A stretch of 48,457 bases of DNA from IMG/VR virus record IMGVR_UViG_3300045303_000191, positions 1-48,457 of that record. One strand, 5' to 3'. Position 1 is the first letter of the stretch. Each line of letters opens with the position of its first letter. A model generated the notes under the pieces. It did not search any database, was not told where the DNA came from, and was given only the letters and a program-made list of their open reading frames with translations. Of the stretch, positions 38,784 to 45,495 are shown in pieces. Position numbers and translations under genes: made by a program. The stretch is from a virus.

Positions 38784-38971
38784 GCCGCCGCCTTGGGCCA
38801 ATCTCCGCGCTTCTGACGTTCGGGCCAGTCGCCCTCATACGACCAGTCACGCGCCCAACAGCGAGCGCATCGCCTCACGTCGTGAGAGGTGCCTATGTCA
38901 ATGAACCAGTCGTGGCGATCAAGCCAACAACGAATCCACCAGTCTTCCCAAGTGACACGCGGTCGCTTCAC
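38780..38971 (-). CDS. 63-residue Trp-rich protein
   Basis: GTG 38971 overlaps the stop of a 13-codon mini-gene and its stop overlaps the initiator-like gene. It reads VKRPRVTWEDWWIRCWLDRH, then RRCARCWARDWSYEGDWP: nine Trp and a C-x2-C pair with another Cys. Unknown but clearly coding in composition; longer frames to 39427 are shadows. Confidence 0.65.
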   Translation of the reverse strand: MKRPRVTWEDWWIRCWLDRHDWFIDIGTSHDVRRCARCWARDWSYEGDWPERQKRGDWPKAAA

Positions 38972-39009
38972 GCCATCGCCTTGATCCACAAACCCAGGTC
39001 TCGGTGCAT
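38968..39009 (-). CDS. 13-residue coupling mini-gene
   Basis: The ATG overlaps the upstream TGA (TGATG) and its TGA overlaps the next GTG (GTGA). It encodes MHRDLGLWIKAMA. Without it, a 38-nt gap would separate two genes in an operon otherwise joined by overlaps. It may act as a translational bridge. Confidence 0.4.
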   Translation of the reverse strand: MHRDLGLWIKAMA

Positions 39010-39215
39010 CAGCTCGAGGCTCTCTCTGAGAGCTTCCGCCGCTCCTCCTGCCGGCACACCCAATGCCACGACTCCAACGGAGGGAACGTCTTGAACCCGC
39101 ACGACTCCCGCGTGATCCTGATCGCCTTCCCGCAATACATGCAGTCCCGGGGTTGGTCCGGCATCTGGCCCCACCCGACATATTCGCCCGGTGCGCTTTT
39201 GAGTTTCCGGGGCAT
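39009..39215 (-). CDS. Small zinc-binding protein
   Basis: 68 residues: MPRKLKSAPGEYVGWGQMP, then CMYCGKAIRITRESCG and HWVCRQEERRK. This gives C-x2-C...C...H-x2-C metal ligands. It starts 3 nt after the SSB-like gene. A nucleic-acid-associated role is possible. Confidence 0.65.
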   Translation of the reverse strand: MPRKLKSAPGEYVGWGQMPDQPRDCMYCGKAIRITRESCGFKTFPPLESWHWVCRQEERRKLSERASS

Positions 39216-39218
39216 CCA

Positions 39219-39725
39219 CTACTCGTCCTCGTTAAAAGGGAACCCGTCGTCCCCGGCAGGACGCTCGAAAATGTCCTTCTCCGCAGCCGCCACCAGAACC
39301 ACAGACGCCCGGATGAACGAGCCGAGGTCGCCCTTGTGCTGCGCGTAGAGGCTCGAGGACAGCCCGGAGAGAAGCTCGGCCCAGAGGAGGCACCGGGTTT
39401 TGCCGAGGGCCACCTTGTCTTCGTCACGTTCGCCGGTTGGTTTCTGCTGCGAGTAGCCGGGCTCCGGCCCGGTCACGTTCCCTGTCGCCTCCACAGCGGT
39501 GATGTTCTTCACCTTCCGTGGACTGCCGTCACGACCGGGGGTGAGGGTTTTCTCCTCGAACTCGATCAGCGCCCGTGAGCCCTGCTTCAACTTCGCCGCG
39601 TAGTCCTCGTTGAACGTACTGAAGGTGCGACCGTTGCCGTCCTTGATAGTCCACCGCGACCAGGTGCTCCCGTCGTTACGGGTGCCTTCCTGTAGCCCAA
39701 CCTCAACAACAGCAATCTCTTCCAC
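39219..39725 (-). CDS. Putative ssDNA-binding (OB-fold) protein with acidic tail
   Basis: 168 residues from GTG 39725 (TAGTG overlap). Residues 1-90 are alternating strands (VVEVGLQEGTRNDGSTWSRW, GNGRTFSTFNEDYAAKLKQG, RKVKNITAVEATG), consistent with an OB fold. A helical region follows, and the protein ends DDGFPFNEDE, similar to the acidic protein-docking tips of SSB proteins. It lies among other replication or recombination candidates. SSB function is inference. Confidence 0.55.
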   Translation of the reverse strand: MEEIAVVEVGLQEGTRNDGSTWSRWTIKDGNGRTFSTFNEDYAAKLKQGSRALIEFEEKTLTPGRDGSPRKVKNITAVEATGNVTGPEPGYSQQKPTGERDEDKVALGKTRCLLWAELLSGLSSSLYAQHKGDLGSFIRASVVLVAAAEKDIFERPAGDDGFPFNEDE

Positions 39726-39925
39726 TAGTCCTCCTTGTCGCTACGGCGACACAAGCCGCAGAGTCCGTCCGGTGCTTCCCCATGAAGGAACACGTTGCCG
39801 CAGGACCTACAACGCGGCACGGTGCGGGTCTTGTCGCGGTTGTCCCAGATGTCCGCGTACCGCTCATGGAACGTCGGGTGCTTCGGATCACTGAGTTCGT
39901 AGCCCGAGTCGTCCCAGAAGCTCAT
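39725..39925 (-). CDS. Small zinc-ribbon protein
   Basis: 66 residues from ATG 39925 (ATGA). The start MSFWDDSGYELSDPKHPTFH is followed by RCRSCGNVFLHGEAPDGLCGLC, a classic two-knuckle ribbon, and an acidic end. It is coupled on both sides. Confidence 0.7.
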   Translation of the reverse strand: MSFWDDSGYELSDPKHPTFHERYADIWDNRDKTRTVPRCRSCGNVFLHGEAPDGLCGLCRRSDKED

Positions 39926-40776
39926 AGCTCTCCTAACCAGGGTTGCGGTTCGAACTGGGTGTCCCACGGGGACAGGCGTTCGTCCGCCGGGTCCTGCCAA
40001 TGCGCCTGCCACCGGTCAAGGTCAGCCCGAACTTCAGCCGGGTCAGTAGCCGGGGGCCGCTTTGGATAGTGGCGATCCATCCAGGCGTCCGCGTTCTCGC
40101 CGGTCAACGGCGCCGAGCGGAGGAAGACACGCTCCTCCTCGGTGAACACGTCCTGATAGATCGTGATCGTCTTGTGATGCCACCGCATATGGCAGTTCCG
40201 ACAGAGCGGCAGAGCGTTCCGAAGGTCGGCTTCTATGGCCTTGCACTTGCTGCGAGGGATTGCGTGGTGAAGATCAACCGGAGACACACCACAGTTCCGG
40301 CACGCATATTCGCCTTTGGCTTCTTTCGTCCAGCCCTCGATCCACTTGCCTGCGTAAGGACCCTTCCCCTTCCTGTCCTTCTGCATAATCCGGCCACTGT
40401 CGACGTACCCGCCGTATCGCCGTCGACACTCACGTGAGCAATGGACAACGTTCTGGTCGCGAGCTCCTCGCTTGAAAACCTTGCCGCACGGACAAGTGAT
40501 GTCCGTCGTTCCAGGGTCTCGCTTAGAGCGCCTGTCGCACTGGAGACAGAGTGACTTCTCCTGTCTCTTCGACCAGACGGTACGAATCTTCCCGCAACTT
40601 GGGCAGGGAAGCTCCCGCCTTCTCGCCTTGTTCGTGCGATCTCGCTTGCATTGCCGACATTCCTTGATGCCTCGGCTATTGATGTAAGCGTTCTCTAGAG
40701 AGTGCCCGTGCTTACACGTCGTCCTCTCTGGTTTCCAGTCGGGGGTTACGTCCCGGTCTTGCGCCCACGTCGCCAC
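39922..40776 (-). CDS. HNH endonuclease with multiple zinc knuckles
   Basis: This 284-residue protein has several Cys pairs in the first 120 residues (CKHGHSLENAY...CRQC, CPSCGK...CLQC, CPCGKVF...CSREC), each a DNA-recognition type ribbon. The HNH follows: ACRNCGVSPVDLHHAIPRSK (H170-H171), then LPLCRNCHMRWH with C192, C195 and H200. The C-terminus is acidic and Trp-rich. It starts at GTG 40776, directly after the previous TAG. Confidence 0.85.
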   Translation of the reverse strand: MATWAQDRDVTPDWKPERTTCKHGHSLENAYINSRGIKECRQCKRDRTNKARRRELPCPSCGKIRTVWSKRQEKSLCLQCDRRSKRDPGTTDITCPCGKVFKRGARDQNVVHCSRECRRRYGGYVDSGRIMQKDRKGKGPYAGKWIEGWTKEAKGEYACRNCGVSPVDLHHAIPRSKCKAIEADLRNALPLCRNCHMRWHHKTITIYQDVFTEEERVFLRSAPLTGENADAWMDRHYPKRPPATDPAEVRADLDRWQAHWQDPADERLSPWDTQFEPQPWLGEL

Positions 40777-41142
40777 CTACGCCGCCGCCTCGAAGATGCT
40801 TAGTTGCGCTGGCCCCGGAGGGGCCTTGCTGGGGGAGAGACCAGGGCCAGCGCAGTCACCGTCCGCCTCTGAAACGGACGGTTCAGGAGGACCGTGTCGA
40901 GACGGTCCAAGAGCCGGTCGGTCTCGATCCGCTCCGCCAATAGCGGGGACCAGTCCCGGCTCTTGCACCGACCCGAACAGTTGATATTCGTACACACCGC
41001 CGGTCTTGAAACAGACGATGCTGTGGCCCTTCTTGCGTAGGTCTGAGATGCGGCTGTGCAACACACAGAACCCGTAGAACTCGTGGTGGCTGTGGCGTTT
41101 GCCGTCGTTGAGGATGGCGAGGATGCGTTGCCCCTGGGTCAC
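40777..41142 (-). CDS. Winged-helix-like protein with disordered tail
   Basis: 121 residues from GTG 41142 (GTGA overlap). Residues 1-60 (RILAILNDGKRHSHHEFYG, HSRISDLRKKGHSI, TGGVYEYQLFG) match the short winged-helix proteins with an H-x-E/L-x-x...RISDLRKKGH pattern found in phages. Residues 65-121 are low-complexity Pro, Gly, Ala and Asp. DNA binding is likely. Confidence 0.7.
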   Translation of the reverse strand: MTQGQRILAILNDGKRHSHHEFYGFCVLHSRISDLRKKGHSIVCFKTGGVYEYQLFGSVQEPGLVPAIGGADRDRPALGPSRHGPPEPSVSEADGDCAGPGLSPSKAPPGPAQLSIFEAAA

Positions 41143-41399
41143 TCGTTCGTCTCCCGGGCCCAGGCAGGCCGTTCTTCCACAGGAATCGAATCCGTTTCGG
41201 GGCGACAATCAACGAAGCGATAGAGGATTCCATCGTCTGTCAACTCAGCTCGGAACACGGAGTCAGCAGGTACCGAGCGACGGATATGGGCTGGGACGCT
41301 CAGTTGCCCGGTAGTGACAAGCCCGGTCTTCCTCTTGGTGTTCCCCGCCGAACGAATTCGAACAAGTCCATCACGGACTGAATGGTCCAAGCGCGTCAT
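41139..41399 (-). CDS. AbrB/SpoVT-like DNA-binding protein
   Basis: 86 residues. KTGLVTTGQLSVPAHIRRSV, then ADSVFRAELTDDGILYRFV, is the swapped-hairpin AbrB pattern (G-Q-x-x-x-P-x-x-I-R...D-G-I-x-x-R). A basic N-terminal extension precedes it. The ATG overlaps the previous stop (ATGA). It may be a transcription factor or an antitoxin-like protein; no toxin partner is evident beside it. Confidence 0.7.
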   Translation of the reverse strand: MTRLDHSVRDGLVRIRSAGNTKRKTGLVTTGQLSVPAHIRRSVPADSVFRAELTDDGILYRFVDCRPETDSIPVEERPAWARETNE

Positions 41400-41599
41400 A
41401 CAAGCCCCTCAGCAATCAGCGCGGTCGTTGCCGGGTCATACCGTCCGGCTTTCATCACGACAACCCCGGACAGATCTTCGCCGTCGCTGCGAATGGTTGC
41501 GGCAGCAAGCAGGATCGCGTCGAGAGATTCTGCTTCAGCTAGTTGCCGGTTCGACTCCGGGAAGACAAGCTCGAACATCGGTTCGGCGTGGACAGCCAT
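41396..41599 (-). CDS. 67-residue hypothetical protein
   Basis: The ATG at 41599 overlaps the stop of the small membrane gene (TGATG). The product is mostly helix and strand (SLDAILLAAATIRSDGEDLS, GVVVMKAGRYDPATTALIAE). Not recognised; it directly precedes the AbrB-like gene. Confidence 0.6.
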   Translation of the reverse strand: MAVHAEPMFELVFPESNRQLAEAESLDAILLAAATIRSDGEDLSGVVVMKAGRYDPATTALIAEGLV

Positions 41600-41700
41600 C
41601 ACCGGCTCCAGAACCATCCGGCTAGGGCTAGTACGCAGGCGGTGATAACCAACACGGCACTGAGGAACTGCACTGGGCCGAAGATGAAATCGCTCAGCAT
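41599..41700 (-). CDS. 33-residue single-helix membrane protein
   Basis: The ATG overlaps the metallopeptidase stop (TGATG). It reads MLSDFIFGPVQFLSAVLVI then TACVLALAGWFWSR: one transmembrane helix and a basic end. It exactly fills the gap between two genes. It may anchor or accompany the secreted protein encoded just upstream. Confidence 0.6.
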   Translation of the reverse strand: MLSDFIFGPVQFLSAVLVITACVLALAGWFWSR

Positions 41701-42329
41701 CAGCAGGTCCCCTGGTACGCAGCCGGGCGCGCCTTATGCTGCGCGGTGTCCCAGGACAGAGCGTCCAATAGGAACGGGTTCTGGACCGTCCGGAACCGTG
41801 GCTGATGCGTCGTCACCCTGTGCCCGCGCACCCGTTTCACGACTTTCACGAGATACGTTTGGGTGATGGTTGCGGGGACGTGCCACACGTTCACCATCGA
41901 CGCTGCGTCCAACGCCAGAGCTGTGCAATCCGTGACCCCTTCGTCTGTGATGCCTCGCTGGTGGACGGCCTCGTGGTTGAGGGTGTGGATGGCTAGCGCG
42001 AAGTGGTATGAGCCCACCGCATAGGCTCCCCGCTCCAACGCCAAATGCAGGTCGAAACAGATACTGGGCGACACCCACAGTTCCGGAGCCCCTGTCGGGT
42101 AGGTGAACCCGTCCACATAGGTTCCATCTGACCCGTACTGCGCCCAGAACAGGTTCCAGGGGAGCCAGGAGTCCTCGCAGTACACCTGAACGGGGTGTCC
42201 CGCCACAGAGGCTGCTATCGCGTCTAGGCGACTGTCAGGCCAGTTCGCGGCCCTCGCGTTATGGTGGCCTAGGAGCAGGGCTCCGAAGAAGATCAGCCCA
42301 CAGATTGTAATTTTCATCACGAATTTCAT
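41700..42329 (-). CDS. Secreted HExxH metallopeptidase-like protein
   Basis: This 209-residue protein has a signal peptide (ITICGLIFFGALLL, then ARA-A). The centre contains HTLNHEAVHQRGITDEGVTD: H119-E-A-V-H123 is a gluzincin-type zinc site, and D129/E130 could give the third ligand. Four Cys (51, 91, 135, 209) could form disulphides outside the cell. The C-terminus is basic and Gln/Pro rich. The ATG overlaps the winged-helix gene's stop. As the second gene after the operon's promoter it is probably expressed early or in the lysogen; the target is unknown. Confidence 0.6.
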   Translation of the reverse strand: MKFVMKITICGLIFFGALLLGHHNARAANWPDSRLDAIAASVAGHPVQVYCEDSWLPWNLFWAQYGSDGTYVDGFTYPTGAPELWVSPSICFDLHLALERGAYAVGSYHFALAIHTLNHEAVHQRGITDEGVTDCTALALDAASMVNVWHVPATITQTYLVKVVKRVRGHRVTTHQPRFRTVQNPFLLDALSWDTAQHKARPAAYQGTC

Positions 42330-42517
42330 GCGGGGGCTTTCGCCGGGTAGATCCGCCGCTGCTCCCCAAGCAAACGGATCTGTCCGTCACGCTCAAGGCC
42401 AAGGATGTGGTGGTGGACCGTGCTCTGGGACACCCCGACGTGCCGGGCTATTTCCCGGACGGTGGGGGAGTGGTCGACCTGGTTGACGTAGTCGAGAACC
42501 TTTTCCCTCGTGGTCAT
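42326..42517 (-). CDS. Winged-helix regulator (LexA/MarR-like N-domain), first early gene
   Basis: 63 residues: TREKVLDYVNQVDHSPTVRE, then IARHVGVSQSTVHHHILGLE and RDGQIRLLGEQRRIYP form a clear HTH plus wing. It starts at ATG 42517 with an AGAGG site. It is divergent from the XRE gene across an 82-bp control region with four operator boxes, the classic layout of a Cro/repressor pair. Confidence 0.85.
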   Translation of the reverse strand: MTTREKVLDYVNQVDHSPTVREIARHVGVSQSTVHHHILGLERDGQIRLLGEQRRIYPAKAPA

Positions 42518-42539
42518 CTAGAACCTCTGTTCTCTTGCG

Positions 42540-42585
42540 GACACATCGTTCATGTGTCAGATTGAAGCACACATCGAACACACAT
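42540..42585. promoter_or_regulatory. Operator array between divergent regulators
   Basis: GACACAT (42540-42546) and its inverse ATGTGTC (42552-42558) form a perfect palindrome with a 5-nt spacer. Two further direct ACACAT boxes lie at 42569-42574 and 42580-42585. Box starts are 11 bp apart in each pair (42541/42552 and 42569/42580), about one helical turn. Clear -10/-35 boxes were not fixed. Confidence 0.65.
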
Positions 42586-42599
42586 GCAAGGGGCAGCAC

Positions 42600-43007
42600 A
42601 TGAAACGTTCGTCGCAAAGAGCGAGTGTTCCGACTAGAAGAGGGTTCTCGTCTGGCGTCTACCTGGAGAACCTTTTGGCGGAACTCAACCGTGCCGAGAT
42701 CAGCGCACGCATCAAACAAGCCCGCACCCAAGCCGGCCTAACCCAACCCGATCTAGGGGATCTGCTCCAGGTCCATTGGAGGACGGTTCAGGGCTGGGAA
42801 AGCAAAGTCGTCCCGTGGGACAGGTTGGACGAGATCGCCAGGGCCACAGGGCAGACCCGGGACTGGTTACTGCACGGCGACCAGGCTGTTACACCGGATC
42901 TCCGGGGTGAGGTGGCACAACTGACAGAACGGGTCGACCAGATCCTGGAGGTCGTGCTGGCCCTCCTTGATTCAGCAGAGCCTCCATCTGCGTCAAAGCA
43001 CCCCTGA
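42600..43007 (+). CDS. XRE-type HTH regulator (candidate repressor)
   Basis: 135 residues from ATG 42600 with AAGGGG upstream. After a basic N-terminus, residues about 33-90 form a Cro/C1-type HTH: EISARIKQARTQAGLTQPDL, then VHWRTVQGWESKVV and LDEIARATGQTRDWLLHG. A coiled-coil C-terminus (EVAQLTERVDQILEVVLALL) would make dimers. It is one of only two confident plus-strand genes and is divergent from the early operon, so it is the best immunity repressor candidate. Confidence 0.85.
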   Translation: MKRSSQRASVPTRRGFSSGVYLENLLAELNRAEISARIKQARTQAGLTQPDLGDLLQVHWRTVQGWESKVVPWDRLDEIARATGQTRDWLLHGDQAVTPDLRGEVAQLTERVDQILEVVLALLDSAEPPSASKHP

Positions 43008-43032
43008 GAGCCATCAGGACCGCCGCCAATGC

Positions 43033-43053
43033 TTCGAGTTCCGCTCGCTCGAA
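43033..43053. terminator. Weak hairpin in the convergent gap 43008-43163
   Basis: TTCGAG (43033-43038) and CTCGAA (43048-43053) pair around a 9-nt loop, 26 nt beyond the XRE stop. The rest of the 156-bp gap holds a direct repeat GGTGTTA/GGTGTTA-like near 43120 and no gene that I can support. Confidence 0.35.
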
Positions 43054-43163
43054 CACCCCTAAACCCCTTCCCTTCCCGCCACAGGATCGGATTTGGCCTG
43101 CACCCCTGGTCTAGGAAGGGTGTTAACCGGGTGTTACCAAAAGACGCCCCGGAATGCAACCCC

Positions 43164-43358
43164 CTACAGAAGGACTCTTGCCAGCAGTTCCGGCGGGCAC
43201 CCCTTCTCCACAAGACGCCTCAGATCCCCCACGTCGATCTCCGATTCCGCGAACAACCTCGCTTCAACCCGTGACATCCCCGCTTTCGACGCCTCCCGCC
43301 GGCGCAGCCGAACCCACTCTTTGTCCAGTTCCTCCGGGGTTTCGGTGTCGGCGGTCAC
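43164..43358 (-). CDS. 64-residue helical protein, end of late operon
   Basis: GTG 43358 overlaps the previous TGA (GTGA). It reads TPEELDKEWVRLRRREASKA, then MSRVEARLFAESEIDVGDLR. It is amphipathic helix with many Arg and Glu. The longer frame to 43529 is a shadow. Function is unknown. Confidence 0.65.
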   Translation of the reverse strand: MTADTETPEELDKEWVRLRRREASKAGMSRVEARLFAESEIDVGDLRRLVEKGCPPELLARVLL

Positions 43359-43534
43359 TCTTCGTTGTCCCTCGTCGCCTTCGTGTTGTCGTGCAACGCA
43401 CTCGAATAACTGAACAGGATCGTTTCCGGGCCGTCCCAGGCGATGTCGTTCGTGTGGCCGGTCAGCGGTTCGCAGTACGCGGGCTCCCACTCGAGAAGGT
43501 CGGAACCTTCGCCGGTGTAGGCACCCCACAACAC
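43355..43534 (-). CDS. 59-residue acidic hypothetical protein
   Basis: A frame from about GTG 43534 encodes VLWGAYTGEGSDLLEWEPAY, then CEPLTGHTNDIAWDGPETIL and FSYSSALHDN. It is aromatic and acidic. The TGA overlaps the next GTG. The exact start is uncertain; TTG 43531 is possible. Confidence 0.6.
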   Translation of the reverse strand: MLWGAYTGEGSDLLEWEPAYCEPLTGHTNDIAWDGPETILFSYSSALHDNTKATRDNEE

Positions 43535-43538
43535 GTCA

Positions 43539-43778
43539 TCACCACAGCTCGAGTACCAGATGCCCGAACAGGTAGATAAGGCCGAACCCGCCGACGAAGA
43601 TGGCGGCGGTCATCGCGAGCGTCCTGCCCCCACTGTGCCCTTGGTGTCGCCACGCCTTCAGTTTCGAGCTGAGGGTCGGTGTGGCAGGGTTCCCGTCGAA
43701 GGCTGCTTTGGCGTCGAGCGCGACGAACGCTAGGAAACCTAGCGCCACAACAGCGAGCGCGGCTAGCAGCAAGGTCAC
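43539..43778 (-). CDS. Two-helix membrane protein, holin-like
   Basis: 79 residues from GTG 43778, which overlaps a mini-gene stop (GTGA). The first helix is LLLAALAVVALGFLAFVAL; a basic loop (LKAWRHQGHSGGRT) separates it from AAIFVGGFGLIYLFGHLVL. The small size and two helices in the lysis cassette fit a class II holin or antiholin. The gene at 43822 is a competitor. Confidence 0.65.
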   Translation of the reverse strand: MTLLLAALAVVALGFLAFVALDAKAAFDGNPATPTLSSKLKAWRHQGHSGGRTLAMTAAIFVGGFGLIYLFGHLVLELW

Positions 43779-43825
43779 TTCTCTGCCACCGGTTTCAAAA
43801 ATGCGGCCCGAATTTGGAAGGTCAT
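43775..43825 (-). CDS. 16-residue coupling mini-gene in the lysis cassette
   Basis: ATG 43825 overlaps the upstream TGA (ATGA) and its TGA overlaps the next GTG (GTGA). It encodes MTFQIRAAFLKPVAEK. The position between two holin-like genes suggests it sets the translation of the second. Confidence 0.4.
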   Translation of the reverse strand: MTFQIRAAFLKPVAEK

Positions 43826-44043
43826 TTCTTCACCGCTGGTTTCCTCCTGGGCGTCGCTGTGTGGTTCCTTCGCTTCGGGCCAGCCAGGAACAACGCCAAG
43901 GCGATCAGCGCAGTCGATGCGGTGGTTGCTTCTTCAACGGTGAGTTCGTACCCGGCTTTCTTCGCCCCGTACACAATCGCTGACGCGAGATAGCCGGTGA
44001 TGATGGCAGCACTAGCATTGGGGTGGTCTCTAGGGGAAACCAT
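43822..44043 (-). CDS. Holin-like membrane protein
   Basis: 73 residues from ATG 44043 (TGATG), or GTG 44046. Two hydrophobic segments, IITGYLASAIVYGAKKAGY and TTASTALIALALFLAG, are followed by a strongly basic C-terminus (PKRRNHTATPRRKPAVKK). This is the standard layout of small holins. It lies downstream of the amidase. Confidence 0.65.
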   Translation of the reverse strand: MVSPRDHPNASAAIITGYLASAIVYGAKKAGYELTVEEATTASTALIALALFLAGPKRRNHTATPRRKPAVKK

Positions 44044-44120
44044 CACAGCCTCCCGCGCCCGAAGAACCCGAGTAGCGCAAGCACCAGAATGATGATCAGG
44101 ATGATCCAGAGCAGACTCAT
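44043..44120 (-). CDS. 25-residue membrane peptide
   Basis: The strong TAGGAGGAACGT site before ATG 44120 makes this tiny gene credible. It encodes MSLLWIILIIILVLALLGFF and a basic GRGRL end, and its stop overlaps the holin-like start. Hydrophobic peptides of this kind are widespread; a lysis-timing role is inferred from position. Confidence 0.65.
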   Translation of the reverse strand: MSLLWIILIIILVLALLGFFGRGRL

Positions 44121-44129
44121 ACGTTCCTC

Positions 44130-44342
44130 CTAAATGTCGGGTGTTTCGTCCTGGGGGCGCACAACGATGATGACCTCGGGCATCGCCTCGCCCTTACCTG
44201 TTTCGAGCCACAGCACATGCTCAACGAGAAGGGAACGGTCCCGGCCGTTGGCGAGGCGGATCGTTTCGCCTTTGCGTGGGATCCCTGCTAGGAGGATTTC
44301 ACGGTCTCGCTGCCCTTTTTCCGAGAGGATCACAGCAATCAA
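44130..44342 (-). CDS. 70-residue hypothetical protein
   Basis: The probable start is TTG 44342 overlapping the previous TGA (TTGA); GTG 44333 is an alternative. Beta-rich: IAVILSEKGQRDREILLAG, then LLVEHVLWLETGKGEAMPEV. No membrane segment despite lying in the lysis cassette. Unrecognised. Confidence 0.55.
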   Translation of the reverse strand: MIAVILSEKGQRDREILLAGIPRKGETIRLANGRDRSLLVEHVLWLETGKGEAMPEVIIVVRPQDETPDI

Positions 44343-44848
44343 TTCGCCCCCTCGGGTTTCACGAACGCGATTGCCTGTGCCTCGACGATGTTCGCCTGCT
44401 TCAACCGGTCAGACAACTCCGCCGCAAGCTGCCCGATCTTCTGTTCGGTAGCCGCGATAGCGGCGACCGCCTCCGGCGAAGGCTGCTCCCCCGCCGCTTT
44501 CTTCAAAGCGACGACCTCACGCATCATCGCAAGCTCACGCACCGTCGCGTCGTACTCCGACTGCATCGCCGCCGTCATATTCGAGTTGACGAGAGTGTGA
44601 ATCACGTCGAGCTTCTCGTTCGTCTCTGCGGCTGTGTGAGCGACCTTCTTGTTCTCCGCGAGTAGAAGCCGTGCAGCCTCTGCTGCCTGAGCCGCGACCT
44701 CACCCTGCTGTCGTTTCGCTTCCGCCGCTACGTCGTCCTGGCGTGCCCAGTCGAGTATCTTCTCCGCTTTACGCTGCCGACCGTTCAGCCACGACAGGAT
44801 GATCGGGCCGATCACCGCGACGACGAGGGCGATCAGCAGGGAGTTCAT
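44339..44848 (-). CDS. Membrane-anchored coiled-coil protein, spanin/holin-accessory-like
   Basis: 169 residues: an N-terminal transmembrane helix (LLIALVVAVIGPIILSWL), then a long charged coiled coil (residues about 22-155, AEAKRQQGEVAAQAAEAARL and DRLKQANIVEAQAIAF). The ATG overlaps the amidase stop (ATGA). It is built like i-spanin-type or other envelope-linked phage proteins. A Gram-positive host has no outer membrane, so a holin-linked or endolysin-escort role is likelier. Confidence 0.6.
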   Translation of the reverse strand: MNSLLIALVVAVIGPIILSWLNGRQRKAEKILDWARQDDVAAEAKRQQGEVAAQAAEAARLLLAENKKVAHTAAETNEKLDVIHTLVNSNMTAAMQSEYDATVRELAMMREVVALKKAAGEQPSPEAVAAIAATEQKIGQLAAELSDRLKQANIVEAQAIAFVKPEGAN

Positions 44849-45495
44849 TTGATTCCCCAGCTTTTGCGGAACCGACCGTACTCATGCTCATCCTTCACAC
44901 GACCCACGAACTGCCGCCACAGGTTGAGATCGGTCGTCGGGCAGGACGTGTGACCTCCGGCGAGCTGCCCACCATCGGCGTGGCGAAGGAACCCTTTGCG
45001 GCCGAGCGTCCAACCGTGGACCCAGTTATCCGGCAGTTTGAAATCGTGGCACCAGAACGCGATGATCCGCGCTGCACGAGCGAACCCTTCGGGGTCATGG
45101 CCGAGCCACATCGCGTCACCGCACTCCAGTGACACGCCCGTCCGGTTGTAGAACGCTTCCGTCCACGCCTTCCGCGAATACCGAACCATCTGCACGCACC
45201 GGCCAGCGGCCTTACCGACCTCGCCCGCATAAACAGAGGTCGCGCTCGCTTCGCTCTGCGGGTTGTCGAACCAGTCCTCGACGCTCTGGAAGGTTCCTCC
45301 GGCCCAGCGGTGGACCCAGGCTTTCTGGATTGGCGCACCGAGCCGACTGGAGCTGTTGGCGGTGAGGTTGAACTCGAGTTGCGGCAGCGTGAGGCTGCCG
45401 ACCGGCGGCAGGTTTTTGTAGGTCAAAGAGAGAACCCCTAGCTTTTGGTAATAGGCAATGGTGCGTTCATGTTCGTTGTCCCAAATGCTTCTCAA
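44845..45495 (-). CDS. Endolysin: N-acetylmuramoyl-L-alanine amidase (Amidase_2-like)
   Basis: This 216-residue protein starts at TTG 45495, overlapping the TGA of the upstream membrane gene. The domain runs from QKAWVHRWAGGTFQSVEDWF (zinc ligand H62) through ASATSVYAGEVGKAAGRCVQ and TGVSLE (the usual N-x-x-x-I-G-I-E strand), to GFLRHADGGQLAGGHTSCP (ligand H172 or H182, and C185). This matches actinophage amidase endolysins that cut between MurNAc and L-Ala. No separate wall-binding domain is seen. Followed by the holin-like genes. Confidence 0.85.
   Translation of the reverse strand: MRSIWDNEHERTIAYYQKLGVLSLTYKNLPPVGSLTLPQLEFNLTANSSSRLGAPIQKAWVHRWAGGTFQSVEDWFDNPQSEASATSVYAGEVGKAAGRCVQMVRYSRKAWTEAFYNRTGVSLECGDAMWLGHDPEGFARAARIIAFWCHDFKLPDNWVHGWTLGRKGFLRHADGGQLAGGHTSCPTTDLNLWRQFVGRVKDEHEYGRFRKSWGIK

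Noticed and set aside
41139-41599. AbrB-like gene plus upstream gene as a toxin-antitoxin pair
   Set aside because: The 67-residue neighbour shows no toxin motif, and the order and context fit ordinary small early genes; not enough to claim a TA system.
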